Positions 10,685-21,365 of a stretch of 64,000 nt of DNA are shown piece by piece. Position numbers and translations under genes: made by a program. The notes below the pieces were generated by a model that ran no database searches, had not been told where the DNA came from, and worked only from the letters and a program-made list of their open reading frames with translations. The first letter of the stretch is position 1. Each line of letters begins with the position of its first letter. Source of the DNA: Taiwanofungus camphoratus (taxonomy: Eukaryota > Basidiomycota > Agaricomycetes > Polyporales > Taiwanofungaceae); the NCBI GenBank assembly GCA_003999685.1, contig CP021230.1, forward strand, positions 1,426,001-1,490,000, given 5' to 3'.

Positions 10685-12369
10685 CATTCTACAGCCTACG
10701 ACAGGTGGGATAGGTCTCTATGATGTTTCTAACAGTTCCTCTGTCTCCTAAACCCTTCTAACACCCTACGAAGTCCTGTGAAGTCACACGAGGTGCTACA
10801 AGGTTTTGAATGCTAGCCACGAAGTCCCTAACTCCTGCTAAGTCCACTATCGGACACTGCCAGCCCTCCCATACTGTTCTATTGGATCTAGGTCCCAGCT
10901 ACTATGTCACTCATCCCGGGCTTAGCTAAGAAGTCTTAGCTAAGTCTCTCCTAGCTCTTGTGATTGCAGCCACCTCTGATAGGCTCTGAAACAGTCTTAA
11001 TTTCTGAAGGCTGGACTTAGGAAGCCTTGCACACCCCCTGGGTCTCGATCCTATGCCATAAGGTCCTTCTATGGCACATCCATATGATCCTTCACCCATT
11101 TAGGACACCTCCTACCCTGATTAGGCCAAGTCCCGCTACTAGAAACTTTGTACACTCTTAGCCCACTAAGATAGTTGATCACGGCGCATGGCTGCTCTCA
11201 GATAGTCATCTCGCCCTCATGAATGGACTTGGTCACCTTTCTATCATACGTAGTTCCCCTGTTTCAGTTCCTATTTAGTTCCTATCCTCCTCGTGTTCAC
11301 TTTGGAGCCCATGCACTTTAGTATACTTTTCGGACTTGTAAGGATCACTTCACGCAAGAATAGTTCACCTCACTCTCCTCTATTTAGTCAGAGGTAGTTT
11401 ACCATGTACGAGAGAGACCCCTCAGTGCACGCTTCTCCCTTTGGAATACAAGTTCCCCAGTAGCTCTGATCTCAGAAACGTGCTGTGAGTACCACCTTAG
11501 GAACAGTCCTAAGCCCCTAAGTCTCCACCCTAGCTCCATCTCAGTATCTCTAAACTACGTCTACACTCATGATATATCTATGAACTACATCTATGCTCCT
11601 CGAACTGCGCACTACAATCCATGAAGTCACTGTGACTTTGCACTCTTCAGTACATCCTATAGCATCTATCCGGTGGGCCTCCACCTTAGTTGTACCCAAA
11701 GGCTCACGTTGTGTCATTTCTACGTCCCACAAATAGCATTACGAATCTCCTATAGCCCTCATTTCAGATCATAGTACATCCCCCTACGTCCTTGAACCCC
11801 CCGACCTACACCTTGAAGTCAACAGGCACTTCAGAACTTCCAGCGACCTCATTCTCCTGTCCCTACTCCAAGTATCGATTCTTCGAACCATCCGACCTCT
11901 TCTACAGTCACCTACACTAGTCAAACCTTGCACACCTCGCTCTAACAAGCTTCGAAGCATTATGCCCTTTAGCTAACTCTAGTTAAAGACTTCGGAACAG
12001 TCTCGTACCCTTCACCGATTAGTTGAACCCATATTCCCTTGACTTATTGTTCCCTAACTCTACATAGCCTACAAAGTTAGCTTGTGCACTTTAGCTAAAA
12101 CTTTGAAAGACTTCACAGAACTTCAAAGGACTGCACACTTCAGAGGGCCCCGCAAGGCCTTAGGGATCATCTAGCACCTAGGAACAAGATCCTGTCGCAC
12201 AGGACCCTTGGCCCCTTACTCCCTCGCTTACAAAAACAAGATATACAGGTTTCTCAGTATCATACAGGTTGTAGCTCCTCCCCTCACATCCCCATAGTTC
12301 ACACACTACCTCTTAGCCACATTTCAGAGCACTCTCTAGGTACCAGGGTCCCCTAGGTCATATCAGCAC
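10685..12369 (+). repeat. Dispersed LTR-like repeat, copy 3 (full length, solo, inserted in the LINE)
   Basis: This 1.68 kb copy lies between two fragments of one LINE and is bounded by ATGAT on both sides (10680-10684 and 12370-12374). That fits a 5 bp target-site duplication. It has no coding capacity. Its left ~340 bases after 10897 are nearly identical to copy 1, while the remainder differs at roughly one base in ten. With no internal element attached, it is best read as a solo LTR or LTR-like non-autonomous unit. It is a fossil. Confidence 0.75.
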
Positions 12370-12373
12370 ATGA

Positions 12374-13952
12374 TTAGAATAGTCCAGTTTTCTTGGTTTT
12401 GGTAGTGCTATCACGATCACCTTTCTCCACGCCTTGAAATGGTATCCTGTCTTTATGCAATGGTGCATTAGTGCTAATATTGTCTCCAGGCTCACCTCTC
12501 AGGTCTATCTGATTGTATGGAACGTGTTCTGGGTTATGTCTGGTGCTTATTAGCTCCCTGATCATAGATTACATTCCTTATCTCTTCTCTTGTAGTTGGT
12601 ATATGTGTGAAGTCGTCTACTGCAGTGGTCATTAGATCAGAGAAGTGCACTCTTTGGAGTGGTGGTGGGGGTTGAAAAAGTTCTTCTCATAGGCTGTCGC
12701 ACTTATCTTTGTGCTGGACTGCAGGTGGTTTGTCTGGCCCTCTTGAGATTGCCAGTGATGGGTATGTCCATATATCTTTGTCCCATTTTGGAAAGCTCCA
12801 GATGTCCTTTGTCTTTGCTGATTCTAAAGTTTCAGTTATCCATCTGGTGTGTGCCTTTTTATAAAGTCGTTTGAAGTAGTTCTGCAATTTCTTAATCAGT
12901 GCTGATACAGGAGCTAATTGTGTACCCCAGTGCCTTTGATGATCCAGGTTCATTAAGCGTTGTTCAGCAATGCACTTATTTGCTGTCTCTAGTTGCTCAT
13001 TCCACCATGGCCTTGCCTTATTGCTCAGTTTTTGTATTGGAACTGCTTCCTCGTTCACTTCCTGCATGGCTTTGATCAGGCTTTCTGTGGCATTATCAAG
13101 CTGTTCTTCCATCAGGTCTGCCTCCAGATTGAGCAATATCTGGAGGTTCTCATTGTGATTTGCCATTGTCCTTTGGAACACTTCCCTCTATTTCTTTGGA
13201 TCAGCAGCCTTAAAGTTGAATCTTTTATCTATAGGGTTTTTGATTTCCTTTGTGCCGTAGTCCAGGTCCCATCTTAATGTGAAGTGGTCAGAGCTGAATG
13301 CTTTCATCCTGTCTATGATCCAGTTTCTTGCCGCATCCAGTGTTGTTGTTGTTGGATTGAGGAATGTTAGGTCGATTGTGGACCATGAGCTGTGGGCATG
13401 TGAGTAGAATGTGGGTTCACCTTTCTTGTTTTTGAGGGTGTAGCCTTCCTGATTCAGCCAGTCTACTGTTTGTTCCATAGACTCATTCGCCAGTGTTGCG
13501 TGCCTGGACCACATTGGATGGTGGAGGTTCCAGTCACCTGAGAGGATTATTGGTAGCTCCTGCAGAAGGTTGATATGTTGTAAGTGTTTCACTGTCAAAT
13601 CCCTACCTTGTCTTCTATTGTCATTATATAGATTCACAATGATTGTTGATGGGTGTGGGTTCTGTTGGACTTCAAGGATCTGCATGTCAAGGTCATTAGC
13701 TAGGTCCAAATGTAGGGTTACAGTGAAGTTGTCTCATTTTTGCACGTATGCTATAGCTTGTGGCCTTCTTCCCTCTAGGACTGTTGATACTGGGATTATT
13801 GGCATCCATCCTGCTGCCACTTCTGAAACTGGTCCTTTGTTCTCCCCTCCAATATTGCCCCACCACAGTTCTGTGATGAGAATAAGGTCAAAGCTCTCTG
13901 CACCTATCACTACATTGAGGAGTGCATGGATTGCTTGGTTTTGTATATTCAC
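12374..13952 (-). pseudogene. LINE ORF2 remnant: endonuclease and N-terminal reverse transcriptase
   Basis: The frame at 13952-13188 holds an endonuclease/exonuclease/phosphatase domain. It shows the glutamate block LILITELWW, the GDWNLHHPMW block and the C-terminal SSDHFTLRWDL block, so the catalytic signature residues are present. One TGA codon near 13733 interrupts it. Frames at 13181-12687 hold the linker (ARPWWNEQLETA, TYPSLAISRGPDKPP) and 12565-12374 the next part (RIPFQGVEKGDRDSTTKTKK). There the LTR-like repeat intervenes. The protein would act in target-primed reverse transcription but cannot be made from this copy. Confidence 0.8.
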
Positions 13953-14439
13953 ATCAAGTTGAAGAATTCAGATTGGTCTTGTGTTCATTGTCTCTAACAT
14001 ATTGTCTTGTCATCAGTGATCATCAGATGTTGCATTGCAGTCCTGTTTGTCTGTCGTGATCTCTTGATGTTTGCTACTGTAGCTGTGAAGTCACTGTCAG
14101 CTTCCTTTAGTGCACCTGCTTTCATTTCCATGTCCATCTCTGAGAATCATAGGTCAAGGGAATGTAGTGTGTTGGTCTGCTGTTCATCCTCCAGTTCTTG
14201 GAAGCAGTTCAGTTGCTGTTGTGAGTACTTATCTGTCTTACCAGGTATCCAGATTGTCATCTTGTCTTTTGTTCTTTCGTCTGTGTTCTCTGTTGCCTTC
14301 TCTTTTCAATTCTGTTTGTTAGCTGTTACCATGCTCCATGTATTTGGGATCTTTGCTCCTCCCACTGATGGTTTTGTGAGTTGTGACTTTGGGATACCCA
14401 CTTTTATGCAATCAGACTGGGCAATTTCTAAAGTTAGCT

Positions 14440-16154
14440 GTATGGGGTCCTTTACATGCTATGCAAACATAGTCATGTTTGCACTTGTCTAGGTCTATTG
14501 CATTGTTGCCATATTCTGCTGTGCACTCTCAACATATATGGTCAGTCTCCACATGCTTACCTGTGCACAGATGGCAGATTGTACTGTTTTTGCATCTGCC
14601 ACCTGAGTGGTTGTACTCCCAGCAGTTGTTGCACTAGAGAACAGGTGGGTGGTCAGCATATCTCCTGACTTCTGCAAACCTTCCTGCAATAACGAGGTTC
14701 TTGAGTCTCTTGACCAGGTGTTCTGTATCATCTTGGTTTGCTAAGCGATAACTACTAACAAATATAATAGCATCTTGAGGTCTGAAGGGTGTCGTATTCA
14801 TCTCAGAAACTGGAGGATCTCCATTCTTGCATAGTCTGGGTTATTGTCTGCAAGCTCTTGGTGTATTTCCTCTGGTGTGGGTATATTGTATGTGTTTTGA
14901 TTCCATATGCTTACCCCATTCACCTGTACTTTGTACCATGGGCAGTCTGCTCTAACTCATGTTGCTCGATCTCTGGCTATCAAATCTGTGAATTTATCAG
15001 CAAAGGGGAGCAGCTCTGTTGCCTGCTGGTCTGCGCATACAAAGACTATGCAGTTATTCTGGGGATTATACTTTATATTTACCACACGTAAGTGTTTGCT
15101 GTCTTCATGTTTCTGTAGCTGTTTGTTGATATCTTGAACTGTAGTTGCTTCTTTGGGCCTTTTGCCCTCTGGTAGGCTGTCTTGTATTTCTACAATGAGA
15201 TGCAATGGGTGGTGGGCTGCAAGTGGGTTTGTCAGTAGAATTTTGCCCTTTGACAACTCTGCTGTCACATTCTGAGGTTTTGGTATCATTGGTCTGGCAG
15301 TCACTCGAGTGTTAGCTATCTTCGGTGAAGCACTCATCATTTAAGCTGGTCTCTTTGGTTTGGTTGCCTCTGTCTCCAATGCTCCCTTCCTGTTGTTGTC
15401 TAGGTGATTATTTATCACTTCTCCCTAGGTGAGTCTTGGTGCTGGGATTGATAATTGCATTTCAATCTGGTCTATTCTCGTTGTGAGCTTTACAAGTGAT
15501 GCTGTGATTTATGCCAGGTGTTCTGTTCCTGTGCTTGTCCCATTCTTTGAGGTTTTCTCGCTGACCTTTTGCATTTGTCATCTTAGCAGGCTTGTACCAG
15601 TAAGGCTATCTATTTCTGGAGTCAGCCTCTGTGCAATTATGGTTGCCTTCTCAAGAATCAATGGTGTGAACTCAGTGTGGCTCAACATTTGCCCCAGACC
15701 CTCTGCTGCTCTTTCCATTGCCTCTTCGAGGTCTTTCATTGTGCTCTTTCTGGTCTCTCTTCTATCTATCTCTGTTATCATCTCCATTGCTTGTTTTGCT
15801 TCTCTTCTGGTGTCGAATATGTCCATGCCAGTGCTGACATCAGTAGGTCCCTCATATGATACTATGCTCACATTGTCTCTTTCGGGCTCCTGTATTTTTC
15901 TGGTGTTGTTATCTTCTCCTGATATCATTATTCCTTCCATGCTCCCCTCATGTCTGGGTTTTGTAGGGGTTCTAGATAGTCTCTCTCTGATCCTCTTGGT
16001 TATCATCTGTTTTTTCGGGGTACTCGGTCACTGCGTTCTCAGCTTCCATTCTCACTGTCCCTTTTTCTACTATACTCTTTACGCTCTTGTTTGCTTTTTT
16101 GGGATACGGACTAGGTCCGTGTCCCTGTTGGCCTATGGCCTTGTCCTTAGGCAT
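14440..16154 (-). pseudogene. LINE ORF1 (gag-like) remnant with CCHC zinc knuckles
   Basis: Frames at 16154-15972, 16006-15578 and 15340-14957 give a charged N-terminal region, an RRM-like stretch (LRVVNIKYNPQNNCIVFVCAD) and then a zinc-knuckle region around 14640-14450. The first knuckle is C-x2-C-x4-H-x4-C (CNNCWEYNHSGGRC), followed by a second CHLCTGKH cluster and a third, C-terminal Cys/His cluster. Frame changes and stops break the ORF in several places. LINE ORF1 proteins bind the element RNA, and this copy is inactive. Confidence 0.7.
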
Positions 16155-16195
16155 GCTTATTCAACTGTGATACCGTCTTTCTGCTTTTTCTGAGC

Positions 16196-16511
16196 ATGGG
16201 AAAAAGACAGCCGTTGGTGGTGGCAACCAGAGAAGCGGTTGCAGCAGCCTGCCAGAGCTTGGCCGTGGTCGATCAGCCTTATGTAATATGAATATTAAAC
16301 TCGAATAACCTCGCCATGAGTTTTACCCGAAACAGTAGAGCAACCTCACACCCGAGTCCTATGAATTTTGCATACCTACCCATCACAGTTGCATTGTGCC
16401 TGCAGAAGAGCAATGACTCTGAAAATATCTTAGAACTTTTCCGAGAGATCATAATTGGTTCAGAGGCTCGAATACAATATTACCAACCAATCACACCAAA
16501 GATATACGATA
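16196..16511. other. Intergenic, LINE 5' edge to FunK1 3' end
   Basis: Contains the presumed LINE 5' flank and the 3' untranslated region of the minus-strand kinase gene. Nothing else was recognised. Confidence 0.5.
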
Positions 16512-19029
16512 CTACGGCTCCACACCCAGTGCCTTCATGAAGGTCTCATATGTGACCACTTCCTTCCTCGTTTCTATAAGCTGTCGAAGCCGATCAGCTA
16601 TCATAGGTTCGTCTGGTTTTCCAGCAGCGCGTGAAAGACGCTCTCGCAGACGGCCATAACGGTCATCCGTTTCGTGAAGATCCCCGAACAGATCTCGCAG
16701 GCTGACCACCCATTCGTTGATGAGTGACTCGAAGCAGGAATTGGCACGTCCCATGACCCCTTCATACGCCTGCCGATACACCATAAAAAGTTGTTTGGCA
16801 GCACCAATTGATGTCAAGTCGTCATTCTGCCAGGTATTTATGAAACCGATATAGTTCCGGGTAGGATCGAATGAAGTACAGAACCAAACCAGGACATAGA
16901 AGAACGATTCAAGGTCGAAGCGGTATAAGTGCCGCGGCGTTTTGGTCTGCTTGAGAAGATCAAGAGCCATAAATGGGCCTGTACCAGTCCTATAGCGCGC
17001 TCTGCATTGCTTGACATGCTCATCATCGTCCTTTCCAGTCCCTTTGTTGTCTCCATCGACCCCATCGGCGGAGTTCTTCTGAGGCGGTGGAGGCTTTGGA
17101 ATGTCTCCCTCGACTGGCTCTACGTCGTCAGCTTTGGGCATCGTTGCTGCAAGGTCCCAGTCGCACAGGACACCAACAGCACGTCCATGCTCTCTGTAGA
17201 ACATGATATTATTGATGCTGATATCCCTATGCAAGATCTCCGATGTCTCCCATACATGATGGTGAGCTATGAGATACTTATATATTAGCACCATGACTAG
17301 TGGACTAGGAATCACATTGACAGACGTACCACGAACTACGGCAACGAAAATGTCCTTGAATTCCTCAGGACCGTTCACGAGTTCGAGAGGAGAATAGGCT
17401 TTGAGGACGAGTGTTCGACAGACACGCTCTTCCACATCGTCCACACCAAAATGCCGAAGATCGCCCATTGATGCTCGAGGTAATTTCATCTCCTGCATTG
17501 TGCGCGTGAGTGAACATTTGAGGTCAACTATGTGCTTGAGGTATTCCGGCCTGAGCTTTTTCCGGACCTTTCTTATGAAACAGTCTTCGGCCTCGCGCAT
17601 CTTCGACGGCCATGCAATTTTGGCGACTAATTTTTCCTCTCCCCACAACTGCTTTGCTTTGCCCACAGCTTTCACAGGCACGACCGTCGTCCCTCGGCCG
17701 ACAGCACCGTATGCCGTAAACACTCGCCTCTCTTCGTCAACGACAATGTCGAAGTGCAATTTCTTGATCTCCTCGTTGTCTAAGTCTCTAGCACTCGGCA
17801 GTACGAGCTTCGCTCCCGCGTAGCTGTTATATGTACGCGGAGGGAATCTGAGAAAGGGAGAGATTCCCAATTTCGCAAGATTGGCTGTTCGAATTGCAGC
17901 AACCACGAGCAGCAGCAGATACGGCTGTTCCAAGAAGTCAAAGCCGGCCGACTCGACCAGTCCCATCCGGTCAGCATACCATAGATAAACGCGGGTTTCG
18001 CGGATCAGAAATCCAGTGGCATAAGAGCGTACTCCATGAGACAGTAGCTCGTTCAGGTATTTCGTCGCCTGTATATCATATTGTGTTAACGCATTGCCTG
18101 TACCAGACTCTGTTTTGGATTTTTGTCCAGTGCCCTCGGATACCCGCCTGCGCTTTTTAGATGACTCTTCATCAGCGTCTGCATCGTCCCCGGGATGTTT
18201 CCGCTTGGAGACACTTGGGTTATTAGGCTAATCATAACAGTGAAAGAAAGCCTGCGCATCAGACAAAAGCATGGAGACGGCAACGAAGCCACATACGTTC
18301 TTCAGCATTCTCACATCTACCTTTACATCGGTGTCTTGGGTATATGTTGGCATTGCCACCTTCTTAACTTCTCCGACTGCACCAAGCCACTCCCAATTCT
18401 GCCGGAGCTTATCTTGGTCGACAGTGCCATAGGCAAAATCCGGTTTAAAAGCCGCAAAATTACCACCTACTTTACCGTCCCGCAAGTTGATGAATTCTGC
18501 TGACACAGCCGGTCGTCTGAGGGATAACTGCTGGATCAGCTCGTCGAACATAGCCTTCAGCCATTGGTAGCAGCCTCTTTCTCCCTTGGTGGTCCTCATG
18601 TAGTTTACGAGATTCGTATTTGACAGCGAATATATGCTTCTGTGCTTTGGAAGGTTGCCAGGGGTAAATCCCCACACTTCTCGAACAAAATCGATCACAG
18701 GGTAATCTCGTGCAATTTTCCCTTGGAATTCCCTCTGCAGGAACCTCTTGACCCTTTCATCCGTAACTCCACTCTCAGTCTGGAGACTGGACATGCCTGC
18801 TTTGCATGGCGTAGGCCAATCTTGTACCGGATGCGAAACAATGTTAAAATCATTTCTGTTTACAAGGTCGACTGATTCACTCACCAGATTGTGCATTACG
18901 ATCTGGTGGTGGCGTAACATATCGGGTAGGTTGCTGACCAGCGGATATGGGAACAAACTTGAGAGGAAAGCAGTCTGGAAGATCTCCAACGGTATCTCTC
19001 TCTTCGTTTGAAGTGTCGTTGTCGAGCAT
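16512..19029 (-). CDS. FunK1-type protein kinase
   Basis: Exons on the minus strand are 19029-18885, 18796-18297, 18227-17330 and 17266-16512 (765 codons). The C-terminal half has the fungal FunK1 kinase signature: catalytic loop HRDISINNIMF, then CDWDLA in place of DFG, and the RARYRTGTGPFMALDLL block. The N-terminal half is a typical FunK1 family region (KPDFAYGTVDQ, GEVKK). The 63-base intron 17267-17329 is a multiple of three and has no stop, so naive translation inserts 21 residues between VVR and AHHHVW. The acceptor of intron 1 could be AAAG or CAG (both in frame). FunK1 kinases are numerous in Agaricomycetes and substrates are mostly unknown. An upstream in-frame ATG near 19109 is an alternative start. 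Confidence 0.88.
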
Positions 19030-19580
19030 TGTTATATCAGAATCCGAAGAAGAATGTTGATGGGTACAAGGGTAGTAGTAACCGAACCAGAATGGAGGAA
19101 GTCTGACCATTTTGATAAACAAACGTAGCGCATATATATGTTTTTGCAGTTGTGGCCCGTGGCCGTGCTTGTGTGGCTTGGACGGGACAATGACGGTTAG
19201 GCGCGCGCCACCAACGCGTACATGGTGAACCACGCTCACGTGATAACCACCCTTCACATCGCTGCAATGACTCCGAGTCGGAAGATATCATTTCAAAGAG
19301 GACAACACTGGTGTCAAATCCATGTGTCATGATGTACAGAACGAGGTATTCTTGTCAGCAAATTTAAGACTGCTGTTAATGTCGAAAGGCTCCCTTCTCT
19401 GCAGACTTGTGGTCAACAGCTTAGAGATCTAGATGCCGGTGGCCGTAGAACCCAGAAAAGGACTAGGCTCCTCTACCACAAAAGACAAGTCGAGGGCGAA
19501 TTACTCTTTTCAGATAACGCCAAGCAGATTGTAAACATGCGCATAACCGTCGAAGCAAGCTTGACTAGTTTCCTGATAAG
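19030..19580. promoter_or_regulatory. Divergent intergenic region between FunK1 kinase and F-box gene
   Basis: About 550 bases separate two head-to-head genes and must hold both promoters. A TATATATG run lies at about 19132 and a CACGTG word at about 19228. No coding signal. Confidence 0.45.
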
Positions 19581-21365
19581 ATGCATCGTTGTCTCCTGGT
19601 GGCGGAAATTGTCGGCTCGATCATTGAATATGTGCGAGCGGGGCCTCCCAAAGACCACTGGCCCATTCCCGGATATTGTTCTGCTGCTTCCGTTGTCGCG
19701 CTTGCGCTGACATCTCGTAGTTTTTCCGAGCCGGCCTTGAACATTCTGTGGCGTACACAGTCGCACCTGGCAAACTTGGTAAGAACCCTACCAGATGATG
19801 CTTTATGTGAGGAGCACAAGGAGATAGCCAACTGGGGCACAAAGCATATATACGTAGGTGCTATCTCATCAACCTCTAAAGTACTGGCCCATCCATAAAA
19901 TCTTTCTCAGCATCTCGCAAGACCGTTAGTTCCATCGGATTGGACAAGATTTCAGACGTATGCCTCGCGTATCAAACGTCTGGGCTACATGAATTTCGAA
20001 TACGCAGAGCAAGAATTAGAGAACATGGTGATGTTGTGTGACTGGCCTCCACGCTTTGGTGTAGACCGGAGCATACTCGAAGCTTTGCGTCTGTATCATC
20101 CAACCCGTGTAGTTCTCCCTAACCTCCGCGAACTTCGATGGTACACCGAGGAGATGGACATTGCATATGCGCCCGTCTTCCTCACCCCAAATTTGACCAG
20201 CTTCGCGCTCGTCGTTTCTCGCTCACATGTTACGAGCGTCGATCCGGCCCTGCACGGACAAATCGTTTCTATATTGACGTCTCTGGCGGACATGTGTCCC
20301 TCGCTGCGTGAATTCGAGATGAACGGGACGGAACCCGACGAACAACACCGGTTTATCAGCGAGGCCCTTCAGGTCCTCGCGAACACATTACCTAGTCTTG
20401 AAACATTTTATGTTCACTACCAGACATGGCCCAAGGACTTCACGACCTACCTCTCCAGGATGCCCTATCTACGCAAGGTTTCGTTCGGATCTGACTACGA
20501 CCCATTTCTCTCGAACCCGACAGGCTTTCCTCCATTCGCGTCATTATGTGTGCTCTGCCTTACTGTGCCTGAAATGCAGTCAAGTATCCAATTGATTCAG
20601 GCCATGCAGACATGCCGGTTGAAAGCTATATGTATACAGACCATCGTGACACCTTCTGCTTCCCTTGTTCATAAGTTTCTGGTCCTGCTCCGTGACCGTT
20701 GTTCACATTCCACCCTTCAAATCATCAAGTTTCCTCCGGGGGACACAATGCCGCCAGAAGAAAGCGCGATTGACTACGGTATCCTCGAACCACTCCTGAG
20801 CTTTCCTAATCTGCAAGTGGTCTGGTTCAACTTCAGGCTAGCCATGAATCTGGATAATACCGCTATCATCAAAATGGCATCTGCCTGGCGCTCACTTGTC
20901 ACTCTCATCCTTGGGACGTACTGGGTGAAAACGGGCCTTACTTTCCAGGGACTCGCTCGGTTGTCAAGTTTATGTCCAGGACTCGCCTTCATTGCCGTCG
21001 CCATTGATACGTCTTGCGACGACGTCCAACCCGAGCACTTGGTAATGGAAACCCCAAACCACCGCCTTCTTGGAGTGGACTTGCTCAATTCGCGCCTCGG
21101 TGACCTCCAGATGATGGCTAAATACTTGTCTGCGATTTTCCCGATCATGCGCACCGTGAGCGGGTACAACCCGGATACGAACGGTTCAGGGATGGACACG
21201 TATAGCGCCTTGAGATATCTCGAGATGCTTTTGGGAGAGATCTACCACGAAAGGTGGGGGCTCAAGGAGCTCCATGCCAGAGTCAGAGCAGCCGAAATTC
21301 GTTCTCCCCTCTATCCATTCTATTTTTGTCATGTCTTGATTACTGTCGACCAGCGAATGAGATGA
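19581..21365 (+). CDS. F-box / leucine-rich-repeat-like protein
   Basis: Two exons, 19581-19853 and 19911-21365, joined in phase 0 across a 57-base intron (GTAGGTG...CTCAG), give 575 residues. The N-terminus is an F-box-like helix set (LLVAEIVGSIIEYV, then VVALALTSRSFSEPALNILWR). The long C-terminal part has irregular leucine-rich segments (LPNLRELRWY, CPSLREFEMNG, LPSLETFYVH, MPYLRKVSFG). This is the usual form of the large Agaricomycete F-box family, whose members are thought to recruit substrates to SCF ubiquitin ligases. It is divergently paired with the FunK1 kinase. No missing parts are evident. Confidence 0.85.

Larger units (their letters stand above)
12370..16195 (-). mobile_element. 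Tad1-like non-LTR retrotransposon (LINE), broken
   Basis: Reading on the minus strand from about 16195, the order is ORF1 (gag-like, with zinc knuckles), an APE-type endonuclease, a linker, and the start of the reverse transcriptase. The element is then interrupted by repeat copy 3 and resumes at 10679-10428. The RT core beyond the GGRP block, the C-terminus and the 3' tail are lost. Several internal stops look like CGA to TGA changes, for example between QK and DNF in the endonuclease and within the zinc-knuckle region. That is what decay of methylated CpG produces. The 5' edge is approximate. Confidence 0.85.
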
